Assembly: GCA_002189035.1 (NCBI GenBank)
Contig: CM007990.1
Span: 5,332,001-5,396,000, forward strand
Direction of reading: 5' to 3'
Length of the DNA stretch: 64,000 nucleotides
DNA from: Utricularia gibba
Lineage: Eukaryota; Streptophyta; Magnoliopsida; Lamiales; Lentibulariaceae
Shown: positions 25,089 through 36,607 of the stretch, piece after piece
How the letters are laid out: each line of letters begins with the position of its first letter
Numbering within the stretch: position 1 is the stretch's first letter
The notes under the pieces: generated by a model
Told to the model about the DNA's origin: nothing
What the model saw: only the letters and a program-made list of their open reading frames with translations
Databases searched by the model: none
Made by a program: the position numbers and the translations under genes

Positions 25089-26611
25089 TGGTTGATGTGG
25101 TACGGCATGCGTTGCTTTATATCCATCCCATTTATAGAAGATTGTACAGCTGGCTTTTCAACTGCGTGATCGTTGACCACCAAAATGCCATGTGTTTTTT
25201 TTTTTTCCTTCTTCAATTGGCATAGTAAATAAATGTATCCGTTTTGTGCATATAGTGTCATCTTACCTTGTGCTTTGGTGAAGAGGGATGGTGTCTTTTT
25301 TTTTTTTTTTTTGAAATCTGCTTCTAAATCTCTTATTGTTTGGATTTTGTTAGGTCGATTTCGCAATAGTGCGAATGGATTTAAAGTTTAGGGTTTAAGA
25401 TAATATTCCAAATGTAGAGATTACAAGGGATTAAAGGAGTACAATGGTGAGATTAAGTGACCTGATTCTCAAAAAGGGGGCTCTTTTGATGTTTTTGAAA
25501 TCATAGGTTTTAATATTTGGAAATTAGAAGTACTTGAGAAAAATCAACTCCTCAAATTTAATGTTTTTAAAATCATGATTTCAATTTAAAATTGGATTTA
25601 ATTTAATCTAAATTCATGACTAATTGAAAAATATTCAATAGGTTTTATTTAAATATTTTAAAGTGTGTAATTAAAAATTATTAAATGTCAATCAATTTCT
25701 TATGAAAATATTATAAACTAAATCGAATGGATGTACCAAACTGCCCCTCCCATGCACCACATGCGTCATGGCATGCTCATCCGCTCGCCATGCAACGTCC
25801 ATCCCGCGCATTCACACATAATTGGCCTAACCACCTGTCTAATGTCGATTCTACCCCCAGCGAGATAGTCTTGAAAAAACGGGTTCAATTTTTAAAATCC
25901 TCAGTTGTTGTTATTTAGAATATTACTAATTTGACATAATTAAATTAGTAAGGAGTGATTTAAGCCCCAACTTGAGGCGGGCTGAAAGGATTTGAGCCCA
26001 TAATTTGTTGGGCTGAAACTCATCTAAATCATAATAAATAGTGTATTTTATTTTTCGAAAAATACTTTTTGAGAATTGATTTTAATAAAATATAAATTAT
26101 TCTAAAACGATACTAAAATACAAATTTAATAATAAAAACGATCATTTTATGTGCATATATATTATAAGTAAAATTGCGTTTCGTTCGCTATGATACGTTG
26201 TTTTTAAGGTTTTTTAGTTGTGGTTTGAAATTCAAATTGTAATGTAGAGTTGTTACCATTTGAATTTGAATGAAGATATGAAGGTTTCCAAAGGGGGGCA
26301 CAACATATGGGAAGGGCTTTTTCGTGAATCCAAATTGTTGTAAGAAGGAAAGTGGCAAGTGCCAGCTTCAGAGTTGGTGTGCAGATGTTTGTTCATTAAA
26401 ACTCCGGCGAATCTTTAGGTTCAAATCTTGACTGAACTTCGGTAAAAAAGAGACAAAACGTATTAATTTCGTTTGCACGGCCAAAACCCATGAAAAAGTT
26501 TCCGCCTTTGCTTTTGTTCCTTCCACTTCCTCCATATTTTCTGTGTACGCGTCTTGATGCCACCTTCTGGGTCACTTTCTTCTGCTTGTGAAACCCGCCA
26601 TTGTTGATAAA
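25089..26611. other. Intergenic region between GRV2 and the COBRA-like gene
   Basis: The first 250 bases are the GRV2 3' flank, with T-rich tracts; a run of 17 T lies at 25296-25312. Bases 25500-26200 are strongly AT-rich with short A/T repeats and no recognisable coding frame. A telo-box-like TTAGGGTTTA lies at about 25386-25395. The last few hundred bases should hold the promoter and leader of the COBRA-like gene. Confidence 0.5.
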
Positions 26612-28872
26612 ATGGAGCTCTTTTCGACACAGATCTGTGGGTTTGTTGTTGGCTTAGTTTTCTGCGTCTCTTTCGCTTCGACGAGTGAGTTTTTTTTTTT
26701 TTCCCCATTTTTCTCGTCTGTGTGTCTTTTCTGTGATGGGCATATTTTGTAATCTTTATGCGTTTTTCTGGCTTCCCCTGTTTTCATTTTGCTGAATTTT
26801 GTGGTGAAACATTGCTCGTTCTTGATGGCGGTGTTAGATATCAACTTTCTTTCATTTGTTTTGAGAAAGCAGAGGACCCATTTTGAAAAGAAAACTTTTT
26901 AGCTTTTGTCTTTGACGCTCTGTTGATGAATCAGAGATGAGTAGATAAAGAAAGCATTTTTAAGTCATTTCGTGACAAGTAAGTGAAATCTCTCTCAGGG
27001 CATTGAATGTTGAATCGTAGAGTTTCATGCAGTCGCTCAAATTATGATAAAACCTCAGATCTCTAGGCATTGAGGAGTACAACTATCACGATGTTCTTCC
27101 ATTTCTTGATATGCTACTCAAACTTCTCTGAGTATAGGATGTTTTATTGCATCCTGCGATAGGCCTGTTTATTGAGCTTTCCTTTGACCCATTATCTTAA
27201 GGTTCATGCAACCATTAATGAATTATGATCAGACTCGAAGTCGAAATGGAACTTTATGCATGGAACAGGGCAAGCCTAGTGTTTCAGGATTGCTGATGTT
27301 TGCATGTGGATTCTCTTTGTGCAGATGCTTACGATCCTCTGGATCCTAATGGGAATATAACAGTCAAATGGGATGTCATGACTTGGACTCAGGATGGATA
27401 TATTGTAAGCTCACTCTACTGTGGATGCACCAGTTGAAACTCTCAACTACATCTGAGCTCTCACCATTAAACTGTGCAGGCAGTTGTTACAATCTTCAAC
27501 TTTCAGAAGTATCGACATATCGAGGCACCGGGTTGGAAACTGGGTTGGGAATGGAGAAAAAACGAAGTGATATGGGGTGCAATGGGAGGGCAAGCCACTG
27601 AGCAAGGTGACTGTTCAAGGTTCAAACAAGACATTCCCCATTGCTGTAAAAGGAATCCCACAATAGTTGATTTGATGGCTGAAGTTCCTTACAACCAGCA
27701 AATAGCAAACTGCTGCAGAGGTGGAGTTATCAGTTCTTGGGTTCAGGATCCCACGAAAGCAGCCACTTCTTTCCAATTAACTGTTGGCCAGGCTGGTACA
27801 AGCAACTTGACTGTGAACCTGCCTGTGAACTTTACATTTCTGACTCCTGGGCCTGGTTATACCTGCGGACCTGCTCTCCAGGTGCCCTCAAGCAACTTCC
27901 TCAGTGCAGATAAAAGAAGGGTCACACAAGCTTTAAGTAAGTTTGATGCAGCATCCGAAGGTCTGTGTTTAGAATCTCAAGTTTTTTTGCTTACCTGGAG
28001 CTACTTTTTACAGTGACATGGAATGTTACTTGCACGTATTCACAGTTCTTAGCTCAAAAGACACCAACTTGCTGTGTCTCGCTTTCGTCTTTTTACAATA
28101 AGACGATTGTCAGCTGTCCCAAGTGCTCATGTGCTTGCCCCAGTGCAACTGAACCCAACTGTGTGAAGTAAGATTTGAACCAGTTTTTTAGATGAAGTCA
28201 CTCTACTTCTGCTGCTCACAGCTTGCTGATGATGCAGTTCCAGCTCCCCTCATCTATCACTGCCGGGATCGAGCCCGCTAACGCCTCTGTTGCAGTGCAC
28301 GAGCCATATGTGCCCTGTGCGGGTCCACTGGCATGTGAAGCTCAATTACAGAGAGTACTGGCGTGTGAAGATAGCCATCACAAATTTCAACTACCTGAGG
28401 AACTACACACAGTGGAATCTGGTTGTCCAGCATCCCAACTTGGACAACCTCACTCAAATATTCAGCTTCAATCATCAGTCCTTGAACCCCTATGGCTCCA
28501 TAAGTGAGCGCTTCCTCCTGCTACTGAACTGCATATCGTTCCATCCGACTGAGAAACAGCACTGTTCTACATTGTGCAGATGATACAGCAATGCTGTGGG
28601 GAGTCCCATCCTACAATGATCTTCTGATGCAGGCCGGGATCAACGGAAACGTGCAGTCGGAGCTGCTGTTCGGCAAGGACAAAACGGCGTTCACATTCGA
28701 GAAGGGGTGGGCGTTTCCAAGAAGGGTGTACTTCAACGGAGACAACTGCGTGATGCCTCCGCCGGATGCATATCCACATCTCCCGAATCACGGCCATGGC
28801 TCCTCCTCTGTCTATGTACGCAACTTGATGACTGGAGCATTCACTTTTTTGATCTTGTTGGCCTGCCTGTAA
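26612..28872 (+). CDS. COBRA-like GPI-anchored protein (COBL4-like)
   Basis: Six exons: 26612-26684, 27325-27404, 27480-27936, 28014-28167, 28238-28503 and 28580-28872, giving 440 residues in frame. The first 24 residues are a signal peptide (MELFSTQICGFVVGLVFCVS), followed by AYDPLDPNGNITVKWDVM, the start of the cellulose-binding-like COBRA domain. The family Cys-rich centre is present (PTCCVSLSSFYN, CPKCSCACP), then QCTSHMCPVRVHWHVK and the conserved KGWAFPRRVYFNGDNCVMPPPD. The protein ends in a hydrophobic tail (FTFLILLACL) after a Ser/Asn-rich spacer, as needed for GPI anchoring at the cell surface. COBRA proteins affect cellulose deposition and microfibril orientation. The short linker between the CCVS motif and the CTSHMCP motif suits COBL4/IRX6 (secondary wall) better than COBRA itself, but the subgroup is tentative. 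The acceptor of exon 5 is fixed by frame: only 28238 joins cleanly. Confidence 0.9.
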
Positions 28873-29577
28873 TACTTCCTGTACAAACTGCTTCATAGAG
28901 AAAAACCTGCTGCATCGAAGCTCCTTCATCGTTATCAGCGTGAAAACACGCAGCCCAGTTCCCAGACAAGCTAACATCTTAATCATTTCGCCTCGAACGC
29001 TCGAATCTTCTCCACATTATGCAATTTTGAGGGAAAAAAAAAGCTTTCTTGCCATTCTATATTCAAATATGCAACTGAATTCTTGGGGATCATCATCATT
29101 GTGGATGAATTTGCAGAATCACTGGGGTTAACACATGGAGCCCATGTTTTTTTAGTATTAAGGTGATGACCAATCAATCATAAAAAACAAAGGAAGCTGA
29201 TGGGCTCTCATTCCTCGTACCTTTCAGACCAATCAGAAGTTGACAGCCATTTCTTGGAAACCACCACCTTTCCCGAAACCGCTTACCGCCACCCAACCCG
29301 GTTTTCGCAGCCCACTTCCTCGTAGTGTACTGAAGGTTTCGAGGTGCGGAACTCAGAGTCTCAAATCATCGTAAGAAAAGTTAGTTTTGCAACAACACAA
29401 CAGCAGTATAAACCAGCACAGTCCCATGTTCGAGCCACGCCGACAAAGCTGTCTTTAGATTGACGGGGTGTAATGGAAAACACACACACAGGACGTACGC
29501 CACTTTCATGGTGTTGGGCATATTATTTTGAAACGTGACAAAATAGGGTTGAGACGAGGGCATTTGTTGGTTGCGGA
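28873..29577. other. Intergenic region between COBRA-like and FUL-like genes
   Basis: About 700 bases hold the 3' flank of the COBRA-like gene and the promoter and leader of the MADS gene. No open frame is convincing. I looked for a strict CArG box, CC(A/T)6GG, and found none; CCATTTCTTGG near 29249 is one base off. Confidence 0.5.
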
Positions 29578-31421
29578 ATGGGGAGAGGGAGAGTGCAGCT
29601 GAAGAGAATCGAGAACAAGATCAACAGGCAGGTGACGTTTACAAAGAGAAGATCTGGGCTTCTCAAGAAAGCTCATGAAATCTCGGTTCTCTGCGACGCT
29701 GAGGTCGGCGTAATCATCTTCTCCTCCAAAGACAAGCTCTCCGAGTACGCTAATCATTCTTGGTACGCCACCCTCCTCCTCAAACTAGATTTCAACCCTT
29801 GAAGCTTTTAGATTCTAAAGATTTTATTGATCAAATCCTATGGAATAGTAACTGGAAAATTTGAGATCTGATAGGTCCAGCTCGTGTACAAAAACTTCAT
29901 GATCCCATAGGTAAGGTCGGTATTGATGAACCTCAAATCCAGGAAACCACTGCATCATTTCAAAAAAAATTTCACATCAAGACGATTACCACTAAAATTG
30001 TTCCTTAGATTTACTTTAAGCTTCTATGTGCAGTTGAATCCCTTTTTCTAACACCTTTTAACTTCTATGTGTTCTATTCACTTCACTACATTCTATCAAG
30101 AACCCTAATTCTACTATGGGGTTTTGCCTTGATTGCTATTTTTCTTTAGTTGTGTTGCTGGAATTTTTATAACAGGTTTTGTGGATCTATGATTACATTT
30201 TTTTGTATGTACAGAATAAGGTACTAGATTCCTTGTTTCTCTCACCCTCTCTCTCTATCTTTTTTTTTTTTTTTTTTGCAGGTTTGTGCTGATTTTTTTT
30301 TTTTTTTCTGTGCTGATCTCTCATGATCACTTCGTGTTGTGTTCATCAGCATGGAGAGGATACTCGAACGATACGAGCGATGTTCGTGTGCTGAGAAGCA
30401 GACCAATGAATCTAAGATGGAGACACAAGTAAGGAGAATCGTACATGAAAGCCTACTTATGAGGTTCTTTTGAGTTCAGAAGATAGTCTATGTGATGTAT
30501 TTATTTGCAGACAAGCTGGAGCATAGAGCTTGCTAAGCTTAAGGCCAGACTGGAAATAATGCAGACGAATGAGAGGTACAGAGCAGCACTTCTATGAACT
30601 TGGAACTTGAGCTTAAAGCTGGATACTTTCTGTGTCTGAGTAGGCATTACAACGGGGAAGAGATTGAGAATCTCAGCATGAGAGAGCTCCTAAGCTTGGA
30701 GCATCGTCTTGATGCTTCGCTGAAACACATTAGGACGCGCAAGGTACCAGCTATGTGTGAAGTATGAGAGACTTTCAATGATCATATCTCAGTTCTATGC
30801 GAAGGCGCTTTCTGTAATGTTTGTTGTCCTTATTCCTTGCAGGATCAAGTCATGAATGAATCCATTTCCATTCTCCATAAGAAGGTAAACCATGGTTCTT
30901 TTTTCTTGTAAGGATCTTGTGACTGAAGCATGAAGGGGATTAGCAAGCAGCAGCAGCGTCTGATTGTTTGAGAACCCGTGTCTGGTGCAGAGCAAGGCAT
31001 TGCAACAGGGAAACAACTTGCTTGCCAAAAAGGTGAGATTAGCAAAACATAGTGCTGTAGTGTACATTTGAGCGCTCTTTGGAGTAAAGACTATTCATTC
31101 CATTGCTGTACCTTCTTTCTTCAGGTCAAAGAAGATGAGGAGCAGGTTCAGTTTACTGCATTGGAACAACAGAACCGCAATACAAGCTCCTCGGATGCCA
31201 GGTGATTTCCCTTCCAGCTGCTAAACAGAGCTTCAGCTGAGGCTAAACTCGAAAATCACAAAAGCATTCAAGGTTGGAATTAGAGTCTCTTTATCGGTTG
31301 ATATGACTGCAGAGAAATCTATACAGTCCCATGGGAGAATGGCAGCAATATGGAGGCTAATATCCAGAATCAGGGAGATTTAGCAATTCCACAGTGGATG
31401 CTGCATCATTTGGATGGATGA
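29578..31421 (+). CDS. MIKC-type MADS-box factor of the AP1/FRUITFULL clade (FUL-like)
   Basis: Eight exons: 29578-29762, 30350-30428, 30511-30575, 30644-30743, 30843-30884, 30991-31032, 31125-31201 and 31313-31421, giving 232 residues. The eight-exon plan, with two 42-base exons in the K region, is standard for MIKC genes. The MADS domain is complete ([20 protein letters not shown], then [20 protein letters not shown]). The I region [18 protein letters not shown] is typical of the AP1/FUL group. The K domain includes [20 protein letters not shown]. The C-terminus reads [11 protein letters not shown], which keeps the FUL-type LPxWML motif and lacks the euAP1 farnesylation end, so FUL-like is preferred over AP1. 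Such factors control meristem identity, flowering and fruit development. Intron 1 is only 587 bases and holds two long poly-T tracts. It could belong to the FUL or the AGL79/euFULII branch; I cannot decide. Confidence 0.92.
30242..30307. repeat. CT and poly-T tracts in MADS intron 1
   Basis: A CT-rich stretch leads into a run of 18 T (30260-30277) and, after a short spacer, a second run of about 15 T. It is simple sequence near the 3' end of intron 1 and may serve as a long polypyrimidine tract; length is likely unstable. Confidence 0.7.
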
Positions 31422-32031
31422 TCACAGCCCAAGCTGTAATGCAGCATTGCTATGTTATCTTATCTGCAAATGATGGGAGGGTTCAGTTAGTGCATATCAA
31501 GCAAGAACCACGATCTATAGTAGAAGCTTGTTTAGTATCTGTATGACAGAATAAATAGATTTGGGAAACATGTATCCGTTTCGTTTGCTGTATGTATACC
31601 TGTTCTGTCCTGCAAACCACCAGACAGATGAAAAGAATAACGCAGTTTGTCTGAAAAGAGAATGAATGAACTCTAAAACAAACCCCTCTCCTTGTCTTGT
31701 ACCAATGAAGCTGAGGTGCTTAGAGATAGATCTCAGGAGCAATTAATGGCAGATGATACGCAGAATCATATAATTATCAAACTTGAGAAGTCAACATCTG
31801 TCAATGGCTGTCTGGGGCCACAGTGTGTATCAGACAACATCACCACCCTTTCTCCTTGTAGAAATTCCCACAAGAAAACAAATGCCACCCCGAAACAGAT
31901 CACTCATTTAGTACACTCACATAAGAATTGAAGTGTATTCTTATGAGAGATATCATCCCCGGAATCCCATATATATATGATCTCCTTCCAAGCATAAGCA
32001 GTGGTTATAAGTGGAATAGAACTCACACAGT
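31422..32031. other. Intergenic region between FUL-like and USP genes
   Basis: About 600 bases contain the 3' end of the MADS transcript and the upstream region of the USP gene. Small open frames have no resemblance to known proteins. Confidence 0.5.
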
Positions 32032-32770
32032 ATGTCAATGTTATGCAGGAAGCTTCGAGCAACTCAAGTACAAGGACATGTCCAATCTCGAGTTAGAATC
32101 CGCTCACCTTCTCCGAGTCACAAGAAGGATGTGAATTTCCTCAATAGATCTGAAACTTCAACCGACGAATCATGTTTCAGGAGTTACCTAACGAGGTCAG
32201 AATTGGGGAAAAGAGTCATGGTCGTGGTTGACATGAGTGTTGAAGCGAAAGAAGCTCTTGAATGGGTGTTATCTCGTATGGTTCAAAGCCATGGCACAGT
32301 TGTGCTACTTCATGTTACCAAACCCGGAAAAGGCAACGTGGAAGGTGATCAAGGAGCAAATGAGCTTTTGAGGTCCATGAAAAATATATGCGAAGTAAGA
32401 AGACCAGAGGTGACCTCTAATTTGAGATATTAATCCTTCACATTCCTCCTTATGCGACTTTCTGTTCTGAAAGTTTATCTTTGACTAGGTTCGTGTTGAG
32501 ATGGCACTCCGGGAAGGGAAGGCCAAAGGGGCAACAATTGTGGAGGAAGCAAAGCGGCAGAGAGCATCACTGCTCGTATTGGGGCAGCGAAAGCAATGCA
32601 GTCTGTGGCATCTGCAGATTTGGTACGGCAAGCGCACATGCCACAAGCTTGTGGAGTACTGCATTCAGAATGCTCGATGCATGACAGCTGCAGTGAGGAA
32701 GAAAAACAAGAAATGTGGTGGATACCTGATCACAACGAAACACCATGTGGGATTCTGGCTTCTAGCTTGA
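32032..32770 (+). CDS. Universal stress protein (UspA)-domain protein
   Basis: Two exons, 32032-32409 and 32489-32770, give 219 residues. After a basic N-terminal stretch of about 60 residues the USP fold begins with KRVMVVVDMSVEAKEALEWV, then VVLLHVTKPGKG, and later VRVEMALREGKAKGATIVEE and ASLLVLGQRK. This matches the plant group of Arabidopsis At1g44760, a USP-like adenine nucleotide alpha-hydrolase fold. In ATP-binding USPs a GxxGxGxS loop follows the LVLG strand; here the sequence is GQRKQCSLW, so ATP binding in the classical way is doubtful. The tail is Lys-rich (RKKNKKCGG). Its cellular role is unknown. The first exon's donor at 32410 (GTGACC) is chosen because it joins RRPE to VRVEM, as in relatives; an earlier GTAAGA at 32395 would delete five residues in frame. 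Confidence 0.8.
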
Positions 32771-33525
32771 AGACATCATACTCGTGGACCTGTGAGCAAC
32801 AAGCGTATGAACACAGGGATAACCCATTGCCACAACAACCATCATGGATTGCTCCAAGAATACATTTTGGCTATCAAGAATGCGATTTTTCTTACCTTAC
32901 AACAAGCCTGATATGCATCCCGAGCACCATGTCCATGGACAAATTTTGGTTATACTGAGATTCGTTTGAGCTTATGAGAAGCCTCATATGCATCCTAGGC
33001 AGCAAACCAACAGCATTATATGGTGAGACCAAGTGGTGGAGAAAGGGAGTGAAGGCAATTAACCTTTTGCCTCGTTTAAAACGAGTTCCAACGTTCATAA
33101 GACAATCTTCTCATGCAGTTAAGCAGTTTCTATAAGGTTGGGGTAAGGGGGGGAGGGGGATGGGGTGATAAAACCTCGAAGAGTTGTAATGGGAAAACTA
33201 TGCCTGTTCTCAAATCAGTGTGTGACAGTAGTAACACAATAGGATCATGTTCATGATTGAACTCACTCTGCAGAAAAGAATACATAAACCAATAGGCAAG
33301 TCATTCAACTGCAGAGCCACTTGTATGAAGAATAATCAATCAAATGCTAATGAATCTACCAATGAAAAATGCATTCTTATGAGTTGCAAGGACATATTTA
33401 CAATGTTCTTTGTCCTTGAAAGAACTTGAAACCTTGGTAGTTGTGTACAGTTGCGTTGCCCTTCAAACTCGGCAGTCACTGAAAAATTTAAGCAAAGGTG
33501 CGAGATTCCTCGTTTAGGTTCATCA
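32771..33525. other. Convergent intergenic region between USP and ER-ANT1 genes
   Basis: Both flanking genes end into this region, so it holds two 3' untranslated regions and probably their poly(A) sites. A striking G-rich tract lies at 33140-33165. No gene is seen. Confidence 0.55.
33140..33165 (+). other. Potential G-quadruplex tract
   Basis: Four G-runs of 4, 7, 5 and 4 bases are separated by loops of 3, 1 and 2 bases on the plus strand. This meets the usual G4 pattern. It lies 370 bases beyond the USP stop codon and 360 bases beyond the opposing ER-ANT1 stop, so it could sit in or near both 3' ends. Confidence 0.7.
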
Positions 33526-34778
33526 TCAAGCTCTCTTAGAGCCAGAACTGTAATTTGATCTGTATACTATTCTGTACAGTTGATCATATCCGGAAAGAAC
33601 TCCAGCTCCAGCCACACCAAGCAGAATATTAGCTGTGACTCCCCTAAAAAGTCCTCTGAGACCTTCAACCTGAGTTATTTCACGGAATGCATGAATAGGG
33701 CTGCTATACTTTATTGGTTGCCCAGAGGTCAGCATCATTCTTCGCCTTACTGTGTCAAATGGATAGGCACAGACACCAGAAACAGTGGTCACTGTCCAAC
33801 CCAAGATAAAACTAGCAAAAAAGTTGTCCTGAAAATTGAAGTAATGATAATAAATCTCTTAAAGATGAGGATAGAGAAGAAGTTGCACTAAATGAAACAG
33901 ATATTTGAGAAGCACTGCCTACTTCCATGATTGTTTCAAACTAAAACAAAGTCACCCAGATTACAGCAAACAAAATGTTCTGATTTCATTTACCAAATGT
34001 GAAGTTACGCATAATATTTCTATGTGCATAGACATCTCAAAAAAATTGTGAAGCCAATCAAATGACTATGTGAAACCAACTCACCTGAAATTTTCCAACC
34101 AAAAGAATGGGTTTGAAGGTATCATACAGACCGAAGTACATTCCTCTGTAGATGGTAAGTCCAACAACTGAAGCCCCAAATCCACGATACAAACCAGGGA
34201 CTCCATCAGTTGCTAAGGTTTTACGATAAACATCAACTAGGCCATGAAATTGGCGCCTTCCATTGATAGGGCACAACAAGCCATCTGTTGCCAGACGAGT
34301 GCGTGCATAATCCAAGTGATACAGCAGAAACGAAGTTGTAGCACCAGCTGCACTTCCAGAGGCAACATTTACTGCAAACCACTTAAAGTATCCATCCTCC
34401 TTACGAGATCCAAAGAGGCGTTTGTAATAACCTTTAAATGCAAAGTTGAAGGCCTGAAGAAGGCACAATTATTTCAACCCAACAAGGCATAGTTTTTTCA
34501 TGGTTAAGAAAAAATCATACCTGAGTGGGAAAATATCTTATAACATTAGCCTGATTGCCCCGCCAGAAGGATAAAATTCCCTCTTTATTAGAAATCTTGT
34601 AAAAGCAATCACCTATTCCCACATAAGGCTTCTGCAGTTGCCCACTTTTCAATAACTCCCCTTGGTTTTGCAACAGAAGTTTCACTCTTTCAATAGGTGC
34701 TGCAGCGGTCTTTGCAACAACTGCAGCGGTACCTGCCAAGAGAAAATCTACTGAGAACTCCTCAGGGCCTTTTCCCAT
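33526..34778 (-). CDS. ER-ANT1: ER-type adenine nucleotide carrier (ER-ANT1), mitochondrial carrier family
   Basis: Three exons on the minus strand: 34521-34778, 34085-34453 and 33526-33828, giving 309 residues. Three carrier repeats are visible, with the PxD/ExxK/R signatures PIERVK, LDYARTR and PFDTVRRR. The nucleotide-carrier signature reads RRRMML rather than the RRRMMM of mitochondrial ADP/ATP carriers. That change, the absence of a long mitochondrial N-terminal extension, and phrases such as [33 protein letters not shown] and [14 protein letters not shown] fit Arabidopsis ER-ANT1 (At5g17400), which exchanges ATP and ADP across the ER membrane. The start at 34778 ([12 protein letters not shown]) aligns with that protein; an in-frame ATG at 34826 would add 16 residues. 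No defect is seen. Confidence 0.9.
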
Positions 34779-36607
34779 GGCATTCAACCTCCCTTTTTTC
34801 TCTTCACTGCTGCATAAAAATTTCAAGACTTGATTTTTCCCATCCCTTCAAATAACATTCCCAAAAGATATAGTGGGCAATAACGACAATGGGAAGACAT
34901 CCACAAAACAATTCCAAATTCACTTTTTTAAACGGCGTGGAATCCATATAGATGTGGGGTTCATGTCAATTACCTTCCCTGACCCGCCCAGGCCAAGCGG
35001 ATAGATCCTCGCTTGTCTAAATATACGTCATTCGACGTCATCAATTCTACAACAAGCCCATCATCTCCGTTCCGCGCATCACAAGATAAAAATCAGTTCT
35101 TGAACACATGAAACGTCAACAAAGCTCCCCTGAAGCTCACCCTTTCCCCCCTTCCCGCGGGTGGATGGCAAGAAGCTGCTGCAATCTCGTAATGAACCCG
35201 ACAAACACCACACTACAAAGGATAACCGCTATCCCTTCTTCGGTTTGGACCACCAAACTGATCTTCTTGGGTTTTGGAAGCACTGCATCGCCATCCTCCT
35301 TACAGGCCCAGGCGGAAGTGAATCCAGCCCACCAGTAACCTTATCTCCAAATCTGTTGTAATACCCAAATTACCCTCAGCCAATCTCATCATCCTTCCTA
35401 AGGAGTAGTACTTACAAGAGGTTTGCTTTTCGAGGAATTACACTACCAAAGTTTGGCTCTTTGGTTTCTTTTCCAAAGTCATTTCTATCGAACTCATTGC
35501 CCTTAATATTTACACGATACCGCGGTTTCGGTTTTACGGATTTTCGAATACATTGGTGTTATTCATGATGGAAAATAAGATAAAAAGATGAGATTATAAA
35601 TCAAGAACCCATTTCCTATGTGACAAAATGGGATAGATAATATGGGGTCGCTCCATTCCCGGGTTTTGTGGCAGACAATGCAATTCCAACGCCATGGTGA
35701 CACGTCCGGCCACTTCGACACGACAACGCGCGTGTCCGAATCGTGACTTGTTTCGTCCTCCGTGGACCCCACCCCCCAGAAAACTTGCCCCCGTCCCGTC
35801 ATTGTTGTAGTCCGAGTTCAGAATTTATACAATTCATAATTCCATCCAAAATAAATTTTCATACAAATAAAAAATACTATAAATTATTGAAATATTCTCT
35901 ATTTTCATTTGATCCAAGAAAAATAAAATTTCAGTCAAAATAACCAAACTTGTGAGGATTAGCTCATTTAGAATGGATCTCATTGGTCTAAGAAAATCTG
36001 ATTATAAAATGAAGATTGGAGATCTTATATTTAACTTCAAAGAATGTGTGTGTGACGAATGCGATATAAATGTTATGATATCTTATAAACCGTAAATATT
36101 CTCGTCGAACATAGTATACCATTTCGAAACTCATTCAAGAGCTAGATAAATTTAAAATATTAGATAATCTATTTTTATGTAGTTATTCTTTTTGGAAAAT
36201 AGGTTATTTCCAAATTGTAGAAGAATAGGAGGGGAGATGTGACAATGAGAAACGATCCACCGCGTGGGGAGGCAGAGTAGAGAATCCGGCCCCTACCACA
36301 CTATTCAGTGGCGTGCACCTAGACTTAGACAACACCACCGACACCAGATTAATGCTCTCTAACATATCATTGTCAATTCCTTTGTCAACTGTTAATTATC
36401 ACCATCATTATTTCTTAAAATAAATGTTTTATAAAACGGCACAATGGAAAGAGCCCATCGGAAAATCAACTTCAATCGCGCCAATACAATAAATCCGAAA
36501 AGGGAAACTATAAAATATATAATATTAATAATCATAATATGTTTTTTTTAAATGTTATACAATTTACAACAATAATTCGGAAATGAGAATTATATATGAA
36601 ATGTAGA
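34779..36607. other. Intergenic region between ER-ANT1 and the Dof gene
   Basis: Both neighbours are on the minus strand. Bases near 34780-35100 should hold the ER-ANT1 promoter and leader. From 35800 to 36600 the DNA is AT-rich and includes the 3' flank of the Dof gene. No open frame resembles a known protein. Confidence 0.5.

Noticed and set aside
29249-29259. CCATTTCTTGG as a CArG box upstream of the FUL-like gene
   Set aside because: It is eleven bases with an internal C and does not meet CC(A/T)6GG.
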